55,022 bases of DNA from Pelatocladus maniniholoensis HA4357-MV3. GTDB taxonomy: Bacteria > Cyanobacteriota > Cyanobacteriia > Cyanobacteriales > Nostocaceae. Positions 1 through 8,865 of the stretch are shown one piece after another. The position numbers were made by a program, and so were the translations under genes. Below the pieces are notes generated by a model. The model saw only the letters and a list, made by a program, of their open reading frames with translations, made no database searches and was not told the origin of the DNA. The stretch spans positions 1 to 55,022 of the forward strand of contig JAHHHW010000095.1 of assembly GCA_019359115.1 (NCBI GenBank). Direction: 5' to 3'. The first letter of the stretch is position 1. The number at the start of each line of letters is the position of its first letter.

Positions 1-55
1 TTAATCGCTTGGTTTCTTGAGGATTCTCCTCTATGTGATTTAGTACGTTACTCAT
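1..55 (-). CDS. Transposase, N-terminal fragment (runs off left edge)
   Basis: The reverse strand from 55 downwards reads ATG then MSNVLNHIEENPQETKRL and continues past the window edge. This N-terminus resembles the start of a common cyanobacterial transposase family (helix-turn-helix part of IS5-like elements, proteins beginning MSN-LN-IE-NP-E-KRL). The resemblance is from memory and rests on 18 residues. It implies an insertion sequence borders the Y RNA/Ro locus on its left. Its terminal inverted repeat should lie in 56-200 but I could not define it. Confidence 0.5.
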   Translation of the reverse strand, partial: MSNVLNHIEENPQETKRL

Positions 56-159
56 ATTTTGGTGTCAAAAAACTTCTATTGACGTTCTTTTACCACAAAA
101 TATACTATTTTGGAGATGTTTAGTGTATTATGCAGCAACTTAATAAATAAGTAGATTAA

Positions 160-654
<495 letters not shown>

Positions 655-659
655 TAATT

Positions 660-769
660 GTTGCCGTACCCTAATCGCGGAAGCTTACATACTCCTAATA
701 TAAGCAAAAAAACAGAGTCTACGTCTGAAGCCGTCTTCAGGCTTATGCTTCCTCTACTTGTGCGGCAAT
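660..769 (+). ncRNA. Y RNA-like non-coding RNA, copy 1
   Basis: The two ends pair perfectly: 660-669 (GTTGCCGTAC) with 760-769 (GTGCGGCAAT), ten base pairs. Inside are stacked helices 679-684/747-752 (GGAAGC/GCTTCC), 700-705/741-746 (ATAAGC/GCTTAT) and a hairpin 725-730/735-740 (CTGAAG/CTTCAG). A second copy follows at 832-957. The terminal stems of the two copies differ at several positions but remain paired, with three double compensatory changes. CCCTAA on the 5' side and ACTTG(C/T)GCGG on the 3' side are shared. The long terminal stem, large internal loop and position just upstream of a Ro60-like gene match bacterial Y RNAs; Deinococcus has two Y RNA genes beside rsr. The structure is seen; the Y RNA identity is inference. 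Confidence 0.7.
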
Positions 770-831
770 CTTAATACTAAGTCTAAATGTAGCATTTGAT
801 ATCCAAGCTTCTTGCAGTTACAACAGTAGTT

Positions 832-957
832 GTCACCGCGCCCTAACAGAAAAAGCTTACATACTAGCTCAATTGGTAGAGCAGTCGGCTATTAACCGAT
901 GGTAATAGGTTCAATTCCTGTGTATAAACCAATAGCTTTCTCAACTTGCGCGGTGAT
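832..957 (+). ncRNA. Y RNA-like RNA, copy 2, with complete tRNA-like module (YrlA-like)
   Basis: Terminal stem 832-841/948-957 (GTCACCGCGC/GCGCGGTGAT) is ten base pairs, continued by 852-857/934-939 (AAAGCT/AGCTTT). On top sits a cloverleaf at 858-928 resembling tRNA-Asn: D arm 867-882 with GG in the loop, anticodon-like arm 884-900 with loop CTATTAA, four-base variable loop, and T arm 905-921 with loop TTCAATT. The invariant tRNA positions U8, A14, G18G19, U33, T54T55C56 and A58 are all present. The acceptor stem keeps only about four contiguous pairs and the anticodon would be AUU, which is not a normal bacterial tRNA-Asn. YrlA-type bacterial Y RNAs carry tRNA-mimicking modules, so this is best read as the partner RNA of the adjacent Ro60-like protein. 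Confidence 0.75.
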
Positions 958-1018
958 TTCATTCACCTCGTAGCATGTGACAACTACACTCCACGGTTTT
1001 AGATTTTGGTTGCAATAA

Positions 1019-2485
<1,467 letters not shown>

Positions 2486-2493
2486 ACTTAATG

Positions 2494-2514
2494 TCTAGCG
2501 GCATTGCCGCTAGA
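2494..2514 (+). terminator. Hairpin between convergent genes
   Basis: A nine-base-pair stem TCTAGCGGC/GCCGCTAGA with loop ATT, nine bases after the Ro60-like stop. Only a weak T run follows. rpsU converges from the other side, so it may serve both strands. Confidence 0.55.
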
Positions 2515-2551
2515 TATTAATTGAGTATTGTTTATAATAAATTTACAAACA

Positions 2552-2746
2552 TTAAGAGCGGAAACGTTTCTTATACCGCCGGGAATTAGCAACCGCTTTA
2601 GCTTTCCGCTTGTTTTTCTCAAGAGGAGTTTCAAAGTGACGATGTTTCTTTAAGTCAGGCATAATTCCCGCCTTTGAAACTTGGCGTTTAAATCGACGTA
2701 AAGCTGACTCAAGTGCTTCGTTTTCGCCCACTACTATTTGGGTCAT
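2552..2746 (-). CDS. rpsU: 30S ribosomal protein S21
   Basis: A 64-residue basic protein with the full S21 pattern: [19 protein letters not shown] near the start, then [18 protein letters not shown] and an Arg/Lys-rich tail. S21 is a small-subunit protein near the 3' end of 16S rRNA, involved in initiation. It lies 238 bp downstream of the RRM protein gene on the same strand. This RRM-protein/S21 pairing is a known cold-regulated arrangement in Anabaena. A separate terminator-like hairpin at 2930-2950 suggests the two can also be transcribed separately. Confidence 0.97.
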   Translation of the reverse strand: MTQIVVGENEALESALRRFKRQVSKAGIMPDLKKHRHFETPLEKNKRKAKAVANSRRYKKRFRS

Positions 2747-2922
2747 TCTATCTCCTACTTAGATATTACTACTGGATAGCGGTCAGTTCATAAACATTTT
2801 ATTTGCTTTTTTGGTGAGGGGAAAAGTAAGGGAATACTCAACTAATGTTTTCCTGTTTACCTCAAAACCGAAAATTTGCCATTCAAATGCACTTTTTCTT
2901 CGTCAATCCAGTCAACTGAGAA

Positions 2923-2950
2923 CAAAAATGGGCAGACTCCTAGCCTGCCC
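2923..2950 (-). terminator. Rho-independent terminator of the RRM protein gene
   Basis: Read on the minus strand: GGGCAG, loop, CTGCCC (2930-2935 with 2945-2950), then ATTTTTGTTC. It begins 35 bases beyond the stop of the RRM gene. Partial read-through would join rpsU to that transcript. Confidence 0.7.
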
Positions 2951-2984
2951 AAGAGACTTAAAAGTTAAACTTTGTTTTTAAAGT

Positions 2985-3299
2985 TTAGTAACGACGGGAG
3001 TATCCTCCGCCATTATTTCCGCCACGTCTACCACCACCACCAAAGGAACCTCCCTCTGATTTTGGTCTTGCTTTATTAACTTTCAGACTACGACCCATCC
3101 ATTCAGCAGTATCAAGCGCTTCAATTGCCGCAGCTTCTTCTGCCTCTGATCCCATTTCTACAAAGGCGAATCCTCGCACACGACCTGTTTCGCGGTCTAC
3201 AGGTAATTGAACGCTTTTAACCGTTCCATACTCTGAGAACACCTGCTTGAGGTCATCTTGTTCAACCTCATAGGAAAGGTTACCAACGTAAATCGACAT
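2985..3299 (-). CDS. Glycine-rich RRM RNA-binding protein (Rbp family)
   Basis: A 104-residue protein. One RRM spans residues 1-80 with RNP2 (IYVGNL) and RNP1 (RGFAFVEM), followed by a Gly/Arg-rich tail (GGGGRRGGNNGGGYSRRY). It is the cyanobacterial homologue type of eukaryotic glycine-rich RNA-binding proteins; family members are often cold-induced and bind U-rich RNA. It sits upstream of rpsU on the same strand, as in Anabaena rbpA1-rpsU. The 160-bp leader between it and the divergent vWA gene is AT-rich and could carry cold regulation, but no specific box was identified. Which Rbp paralogue it is cannot be told from this window. Confidence 0.93.
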   Translation of the reverse strand: MSIYVGNLSYEVEQDDLKQVFSEYGTVKSVQLPVDRETGRVRGFAFVEMGSEAEEAAAIEALDTAEWMGRSLKVNKARPKSEGGSFGGGGRRGGNNGGGYSRRY

Positions 3300-3458
3300 A
3301 AAACATCTCCAGAATCACATGGCGTAGAGTTTTAGATCCGGAGAAGTCTGTAATATAAGTACAAATAAAAACAAACCGCACAACCGAATTTAAACTTCCG
3401 TTCATAGTTTATCACAAATTTGTAAGATTCAAGCAAGTTAATTAATATTCAAAATTCC

Positions 3459-4286
3459 ATGAAACCTCTTAATTACGTTGACTTGTGCTTTGTTGTAGAT
3501 ACAACTGGCAGTATGGGTAGTTTTATTCAGTCAGCACAGCAACAATTACTAAATGCCATCAAGGTGCTGTCAACTAATAGTAATATTGATTTGCAGATTG
3601 GTTTGGTAGAATACCGCGACCATCCTCCACAAGATAACTCTTTTGTTACCCGTGTTTATTCGCTTACGCCTAAATTGCAACTAATGCAGAAAGTCATCAA
3701 TCAACTCAGAGCTGATGGTGGTGGTGATGGGCCGGAAGCATTATATAGCGGTGTCTACGACGCTTGTACAAAAATGAATTGGCGTCGGCACAGTTGCCGT
3801 TTCATTTTACTTGTAGGTGATGCACCACCTCATGGATTTGGCAAATGGCTACAAGAAAAAATGTTTGATGGGCGCAAGTATCATAATGGTGATGCTTGGC
3901 CTGATGCTTGTCCTAGTGGGTTGGATGTCCAGTCAATAACTGCAACGGCAGAAAATCACCAAGTTATTATTCATGGATTATGTATGAGTGGTGATATGCT
4001 GGCACAACAAGCATTCAGGACAATCGCTCAAATTACAGGTGGTCAATGTGTAGCAGTTACCAATGCCAAAGATGTGATCGATAAAATTGTAGGTGTATTG
4101 CAAAATGAATTCTCTAATTTGGAGTTTGACCAAAAAATCTTGGAAACTGTGCAGCAAATAGGACATTTAGATAGCAGTAAAACTGCTGAAATTTTAGATA
4201 TGCCAAGATTACCAGTTGCTGGTGCGATCGCTCGGTTGGGTAAGCGGGGTTTCTTTGACCATCTCATCAAAGCGCGATCGCGTTGA
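3459..4286 (+). CDS. von Willebrand factor A domain protein
   Basis: A 275-residue cytoplasmic protein. The vWA domain covers residues ~7-205, opening with VDLCFVVDTTGSMGSF, a MIDAS of the DxTxS type at residues 14-18. A GDGPEALYSGV segment follows in the place of the second metal-binding loop. The last ~70 residues form a short helical tail (GHLDSSKTAEILDMPRLPVAG). Such proteins bind a divalent metal and a protein partner; the partner is unknown. It is the second vWA protein in 4 kb, but its sequence is not close to the Ro60-like one and it has no TROVE region. Its 3' end overlaps the convergent gene by 20 bp, including a HIP1 octamer. Confidence 0.85.
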   Translation: MKPLNYVDLCFVVDTTGSMGSFIQSAQQQLLNAIKVLSTNSNIDLQIGLVEYRDHPPQDNSFVTRVYSLTPKLQLMQKVINQLRADGGGDGPEALYSGVYDACTKMNWRRHSCRFILLVGDAPPHGFGKWLQEKMFDGRKYHNGDAWPDACPSGLDVQSITATAENHQVIIHGLCMSGDMLAQQAFRTIAQITGGQCVAVTNAKDVIDKIVGVLQNEFSNLEFDQKILETVQQIGHLDSSKTAEILDMPRLPVAGAIARLGKRGFFDHLIKARSR

Positions 4287-5208
4287 TCAAATCTTCCTGC
4301 TTTGTTTTCAAACTTTTTAAATGACGGATCAAGACTGCTAAAGAATTTATCCCATGCAGACTTAGCAAAATCAACCAGCAGAATGTCTTCAAAACACTAA
4401 AGGCTGTAGGTCTAGTTAAACCCTCATGAATTGCAACCCTAGCCTCATCTAAATAACCATCATACTCTTCTACAATTGGGAGATCATGGAAAATTCCTGC
4501 ATTAATTCCATGTATTCCACTGACCCAATTTTTACCTATCTGAATTCTATTTAGTTGGGCAACTTCTAGATGATACAAATCATGGTAATTAATTCCAATA
4601 CCACGTATTTTGACATTTTTACCACCAACACTAATCGGAATTAAGCTGATATAACCAAGATTTTTCTTTAATTCTACAATGATTGACTTTTTCCCAGAAA
4701 TATCAATTAACCACTCTACAAATTTTCCCCAAATAATGTAATAATCAAACCCAAATTTTGTATAATTGGATTTGTCAGCAACAGACTGAGATGGCTGAGA
4801 AATATTGTTAGATTCTAAACTTTTTTCGTCCTCAATATTAGGATAAACAGTAAATATTTCTTCTAAAAATAAAAGCAAGTAAAACGGAATTTTGATATTG
4901 AATCTGTCTCCTTGCCAACAAATTCTGCTTTCTGGCATGATATCTAAACACCGCTTTAATCGATTTTTATAATCAAGGTGATATTTGTTTAATTGATCTG
5001 GCAATAACTGCTGACGATGCTGATAAATCACAAATGCACGCAACAGCAACTGCTTTATCCGGCGAGCAAAAACATGATTTGTGCGATCGCTTTTGTTTTC
5101 CATCCACAAAGCCATAGCTAAAGCATGTTTTTGGCGTTTTGATAGATTTTCCATCGCCTCGTCTCGTTCTGTAACTTGGCGAAGATTCGCAGACTTCATT
5201 GTTTTCAA
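4267..5208 (-). CDS. Hypothetical protein, 313 aa
   Basis: Not recognised. The N-terminal ~110 residues are basic and helical (RQKHALAMALWMENKSDR, then RRIKQLLLRAFVIYQHR). A hydrophobic FYLLLFLEEIF stretch follows. The middle contains WGKFVEWLIDISGKKSIIVELKKNLGYISLIPI, compatible with a beta-rich core. The C-terminus has one hydrophobic segment (LKTFCWLILLSLHGINSLAVLI) that could be a membrane anchor. Starts are possible at 5208, 5199 or 5154 (MENLSKRQ). It is convergent with the vWA gene, so any link to it is only positional. Confidence 0.65.
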   Translation of the reverse strand: MKTMKSANLRQVTERDEAMENLSKRQKHALAMALWMENKSDRTNHVFARRIKQLLLRAFVIYQHRQQLLPDQLNKYHLDYKNRLKRCLDIMPESRICWQGDRFNIKIPFYLLLFLEEIFTVYPNIEDEKSLESNNISQPSQSVADKSNYTKFGFDYYIIWGKFVEWLIDISGKKSIIVELKKNLGYISLIPISVGGKNVKIRGIGINYHDLYHLEVAQLNRIQIGKNWVSGIHGINAGIFHDLPIVEEYDGYLDEARVAIHEGLTRPTAFSVLKTFCWLILLSLHGINSLAVLIRHLKSLKTKQEDLINAIAL

Positions 5209-5387
5209 CAGAGAATAAACATCAGTATTCTGAAAGTTGAAGTCGTTAAAATCAATAATATTGTTCCTTATGCAAATTACAGAACCTCCCAGTCTTTTCT
5301 TTCGTCCTTGTCTCTTTACTACCTAATTCCCAATCCCCATTACCCCTTATCCCCAGAGGGGGCCCCACAATCCCCAATCCCTGATTC

Positions 5388-6218
5388 CTAAAAATAGGGA
5401 TATAAACTTATAAATTCAGTAGTTGGATCGATAGTAGAATCTTTATTCAAGATTCTGTCATTGGATAAGTCAAAATCAAGAGATTTGTTATTTTTTTTAC
5501 CTCCTAAATTCTGAGCAATCTTATCAATAGCAATTGCAGCAGGCGATTTGTTTTTTCCTAATACTAAAGGCTGACCATGGTTAGTAGAAACGATCACACG
5601 CTCGTCTTCACAAATCGATCCTATAAGCGAAACTCCCAGAAGTTCTTGGACATCTTCTGGGGACATCATATTTAAATCGCGTACCATTCCAGGTCTAACA
5701 CGGTTAACAATTAATTGAATGGGTTTTATCTTTTGTGCTTGTAATAAGGTAATTACACGGTTAGCATCACGTACTGAGGAAATTTCTGGTGTAGCGATAA
5801 CTAATGCTTCAGTTGCAGATGCGATCGCAGTTTGAAATCCTGCATCAATACCTGCTGGACTATCTATTAGTATGTATTCATACTTCTGCGCCAAGTCATT
5901 CAATAATGGTTTTATCTGTTCTGGAGTTACTAATTCTTTGGTACGTTTTTTGGCTGCTGGTAAAAGTGCTAAACCTGGTTGGCGTTTATCTTTTACCAAA
6001 GCTTGTTCTAAGCGACATTCCCCAGCCAAGACATCAAATAATGTGTATATTATTCGTTTTTCTAGTCCCAGCAGCAAATCCAAATTTCTCAATTCAAAAT
6101 CAGCATCAACCAATGCAACCTGATTACCCATCTTGGCTAAAGCTATGCCCAAGTTGGCTGTTATGGTGGTTTTACCCACGCCGCCTTTTCCAGATGTAAT
6201 GACAATAATGCGAGTCAT
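5388..6218 (-). CDS. minD: MinD-like ATPase, orphan paralogue
   Basis: A 276-residue ParA/MinD-family ATPase. The deviant Walker A GKGGVGKTT is near residues 10-18, Walker A' VDADFELRNLDLLLG near 38-52 and Walker B (YILIDSPAGID) near 115-125. MinD positions the division septum with MinC and MinE. Neither minC nor minE is next to it, so this is probably a second MinD. The C-terminus ends in an acidic, Asn-rich tail (DFDLSNDRILNKDS...EFISLYPYF) instead of the short basic amphipathic membrane-targeting helix of canonical MinD. That casts doubt on ordinary membrane cycling. The start at 6218 matches MTRIIVITSGKGG. Confidence 0.85.
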   Translation of the reverse strand: MTRIIVITSGKGGVGKTTITANLGIALAKMGNQVALVDADFELRNLDLLLGLEKRIIYTLFDVLAGECRLEQALVKDKRQPGLALLPAAKKRTKELVTPEQIKPLLNDLAQKYEYILIDSPAGIDAGFQTAIASATEALVIATPEISSVRDANRVITLLQAQKIKPIQLIVNRVRPGMVRDLNMMSPEDVQELLGVSLIGSICEDERVIVSTNHGQPLVLGKNKSPAAIAIDKIAQNLGGKKNNKSLDFDLSNDRILNKDSTIDPTTEFISLYPYF

Positions 6219-7072
6219 GATAGAAAAGCTCTATTTAGGACATAGGGCTAGCACCCTGTTTATAATCTCTACCAAGAACTAAAAGACTAACCGGAGCAAA
6301 ATATGTTACTTGTAAAACTTCGTAAGGAAGTATTGCTGACGTGTAATTACTTATGAGCTTGTGTTAAACAAATAAAAATTCATTATTAAACCTGATTTTA
6401 TGTAAAAATTACGACATTTCAACTTTGTCAACGGTTAAAAGTTAAATTTAACTTCTCAGTTATTCTACATCAGGCTTTAGCCAAAGCGATCGCATACCTA
6501 ATAAATGTTTCAACTGTAATATTAAGTACCACTCTCACAGAAAGTTACAATTTTTGATATTAATGCAGTTCAATCAGTTCTGATCGCGACTCCAAAATTG
6601 AGTAACTTGACACATTTACTACTAATGTAGTATTTTGTAATCTCTTGTAAAATTACCTTTTGAGGTAGGGTCATAATTCATAGCAGTTTCAATCATTGTT
6701 AACCTTGGCAAAACGTCTCTCGGTTGACTACATAATTCAAATTTATTTTTAGTAATGTAGAAAAATTATCTCAAATTTACTGCTTGCGTGTCCCAACAGT
6801 TCAGAGCTTACATACATAGTATGAGAGGAAATGTACCGTTACTCAAAAGCGGTGGGTGCGTAGACACAAGGAAATTACTAAGAATCTGGGAGGTTGGCTT
6901 AAAAGTAGCTATCCTTGAAAGAGTGTGTAATAACTCACCAGTGGAGTTTTTTCTATGTGATAGACGCTTTGCTCTGGCGACTTACACGCAAGTAGTTTAT
7001 TTTATGAAAAAGTATAATTTAAAGACGTGCATCTGTTGAATATAAATCCATTAAAATTGCATTATAGAAAAT
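6219..7072. other. Gene-free 850-bp interval containing a 23S-like RNA element
   Basis: No convincing protein gene. The left two thirds, upstream of the divergent minD, is AT-rich with one HIP1 site and no clear motif. The right third contains the 58-nt L11-binding-domain-like sequence at 6885-6942. Around it, 6869-6879 can pair with 6945-6954, and ACATAG near 6814 with CTATGT at 6953-6958. A TTGACT at 6724 could be a -35 element, but the best -10 candidate (TAGTAA) is about 20 bp away, so a promoter is uncertain. Confidence 0.5.
6885..6942 (+). ncRNA. Stand-alone mimic of the 23S rRNA L11-binding (GTPase-associated) domain
   Basis: This 58-nt stretch aligns without gaps to E. coli 23S rRNA 1051-1108 (recalled from memory) with 43 identities. 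It includes GGTTGGCTTA, AAAGAG and GTAATAACTCAC, and the positions equivalent to A1067 and A1095. Relative to E. coli the changes are compensated: 1053-1106 C-G to U-A, 1054-1105 A-U to G-C, 1058-1080 U-A to G-C, and 1092-1099 C-G to U-A together with 1072 C to U, the known covarying triple. No other 23S segment is recognisable around it, so it is not part of an rRNA operon. It ends 130 bp before the AAA gene at 7073 and could be its leader or a separate RNA. Confidence 0.6.
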
Positions 7073-8275
7073 ATGGAATTTGATTACTTCAGACACAATG
7101 AAGGTTCTCCTGTTAATAACAACCGCCAAAGTTTACTCTCCAGTGGTTGGCGACCTTTGCAACGGGAATTTGACTGGGATTTTTTAGGTCAACTGATGTT
7201 TAGTGACACACAGGAGTTAACTCAAAAAAGTCTAAATTTAGCAAGTAGCATTGCCGAGACATTGGGACGCAATAATTATACTTGGTGGGCAAATTTATTA
7301 AATATTGTTTCCGAAAATACGCGCTACGAAGTTGAAAAATATTGAAACTATATCACACCAGATCCACTAACACCTGATTACCGTTACCAGGATGTTTTAA
7401 ATACAGACACACCCATTACTCAGTTTGTCAATCGTAACAGTATTCCCATTGACTATGTTCTCAATCGCCTGCAAGAAATTACGGTGATGCGGGTTTTAAA
7501 ACTATTAGGAACTCCTGATATTATCACCCAATATTATTTAGAAAGGAATTTTTATTTTCCCATCGATAAATTTGTGAATTGGGAGCGACTAGATATCATT
7601 AATACTGTTTATGCATACTGGTCAAAAGATGATGTATGGTTACAAATTGATCCCTATGACCGAGGACGACGACACTATAGTTTGATGGGAAAAAACTTAT
7701 CTCCATTAATTAACAAAGCAACTTATAATTTAGCAATCATGTTGAGTGGATATCAAAGTCGTGTTGGTAAGGTACAAAACCAATTTAAAATTCGCACCTT
7801 TCCAGAAAATATTCAAAATTTTACTGACATAGTTCAGCAGACAGTTTTGAATCAACATCAATTAGCGGTTTTAGTACATGGTAAACCAGGAACAGGTAAA
7901 ACTGCGTGGACACAAGCATTCGCCAAAGAAGTTTTGGTCTCACTTGGCTTTGTGATTTTTATTTTGGATCATGATGCGATCGCCAATTTTGTACCACCTA
8001 CATACTTAGAGCGAATTTGTATTATTATTAATGAGGCAGACAATTTAGCTCAAGACCGTGCTAGCGAAATCGCACAACAAAGTAACAAGACTGAGCATAT
8101 TTTAAGCTTGCTAGATGGCACTTTGTACCAAAGTGTTGCTGACGATTCTGGAATTCAAATACAACAAAGGTTGGTAGTACTGATGACTTGTAACACCACA
8201 GAAAGACTAGATCCTGCGATGTTGCGTCGAGGTAGGGTAGATTTAATATATGAATTTACTCATTTATTTGTTTAA
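7073..8275 (+). pseudogene. AAA ATPase interrupted by one in-frame TGA
   Basis: One reading frame runs from ATG 7073 to the stop at 8275 (about 400 codons) with a single TGA at 7343-7345. Codons on both sides stay coding-like: before it ...TRYEVEKY, after it NYITPDPLTPDYRYQDV. The C-terminal half is a P-loop ATPase: Walker A GKPGTGKTAW, a Walker B-like CIIINEADNLA (Asn in place of Asp), a sensor-1-like MTCNTTE and MLRRGRVD. One base change (TGG to TGA) would explain the stop, so the gene is recently inactivated, read through, or expressed as two pieces (the second could start near 7484). It heads a same-strand run with Nudix, AAA and GNAT genes, only 8 bp before the Nudix gene. Confidence 0.75.
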
Positions 8276-8283
8276 ATTAGATA

Positions 8284-8706
8284 ATGCGTGAAATCAAATC
8301 TTGTGGTGTGCTTGTTATGCGATCGCAACCACAAATGAGCTTTTTACTCCTGTTAAAACCTAAGCGTTATGACTTACCTAAAGGTCATATAGAAACAGGT
8401 GAAGATGACATCAGTTGCGCCTTACGCGAATTATTTGAAGAAACTGGAATTAGTTCTAATGATATTGAATTAGATCAGCAATTCCGGTTTCATGTTAGTT
8501 ATCTAGTCAAATCTAAGCGGACTCAAAACAAAAAAGTAGAGAAAAAAGTTGTGATATTTTTAGCATGGCTAAAAAATGAAGTTTTGATCGAAATCAGTGA
8601 ACACAGTGGTTTTATGTGGGTAGAATGGAACCCACCACATACGATTCAGCAAAAAACCATTGACCCTTTGCTGCAAGAGTTGGAAAAATATCTATTTCAG
8701 GCGTAA
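8284..8706 (+). CDS. Nudix hydrolase
   Basis: A 140-residue Nudix protein. The Nudix box is complete: GHIETGEDDISCALRELFEE followed by TGI, in which the REXXEEXG glutamates bind the catalytic metal. YDLPKGH before it and the small size suggest the Ap4A hydrolase or NTP-pyrophosphatase type, but substrate cannot be read from sequence. It starts 8 bp after the stop of the upstream AAA gene, so the two were built as one transcription unit. An insertion of basic residues (KSKRTQNKKVEKK) in the middle is unusual. Confidence 0.9.
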   Translation: MREIKSCGVLVMRSQPQMSFLLLLKPKRYDLPKGHIETGEDDISCALRELFEETGISSNDIELDQQFRFHVSYLVKSKRTQNKKVEKKVVIFLAWLKNEVLIEISEHSGFMWVEWNPPHTIQQKTIDPLLQELEKYLFQA

Positions 8707-8865
8707 ATTTTTCGGGAATTGAATCTGAAGGTGTTGTATTAGTGATTAATAAAATTGGGATGCTTTCCATACCACAGATAAATTGACAAAACTCAGATCT
8801 ATAAAAAATTCCTAATCCAAAATCCAAAATCTAAAATCTAAAATCGTATAAGGATTGAGATTCCA

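Noticed and set aside
858-929. A functional tRNA-Asn gene
   Set aside because: The acceptor stem is broken and the anticodon is AUU, and the module is embedded in a larger paired RNA. It is treated as a tRNA mimic.
4043-4270. Minus-strand open frames inside the vWA gene
   Set aside because: Antisense shadows of a well-supported coding sequence.
5388-6218. Part of a minCDE operon
   Set aside because: No minC or minE is adjacent; the flanks are an unrelated gene and an 850-bp gene-free region.
6885-6942. Edge of a complete 23S rRNA gene
   Set aside because: No upstream or downstream 23S helices are recognisable and a protein gene begins 130 bp later.
6788-7039. 83-codon open frame starting GTG
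   Set aside because: It covers the 23S-like element, has no family resemblance and no Shine-Dalgarno sequence.
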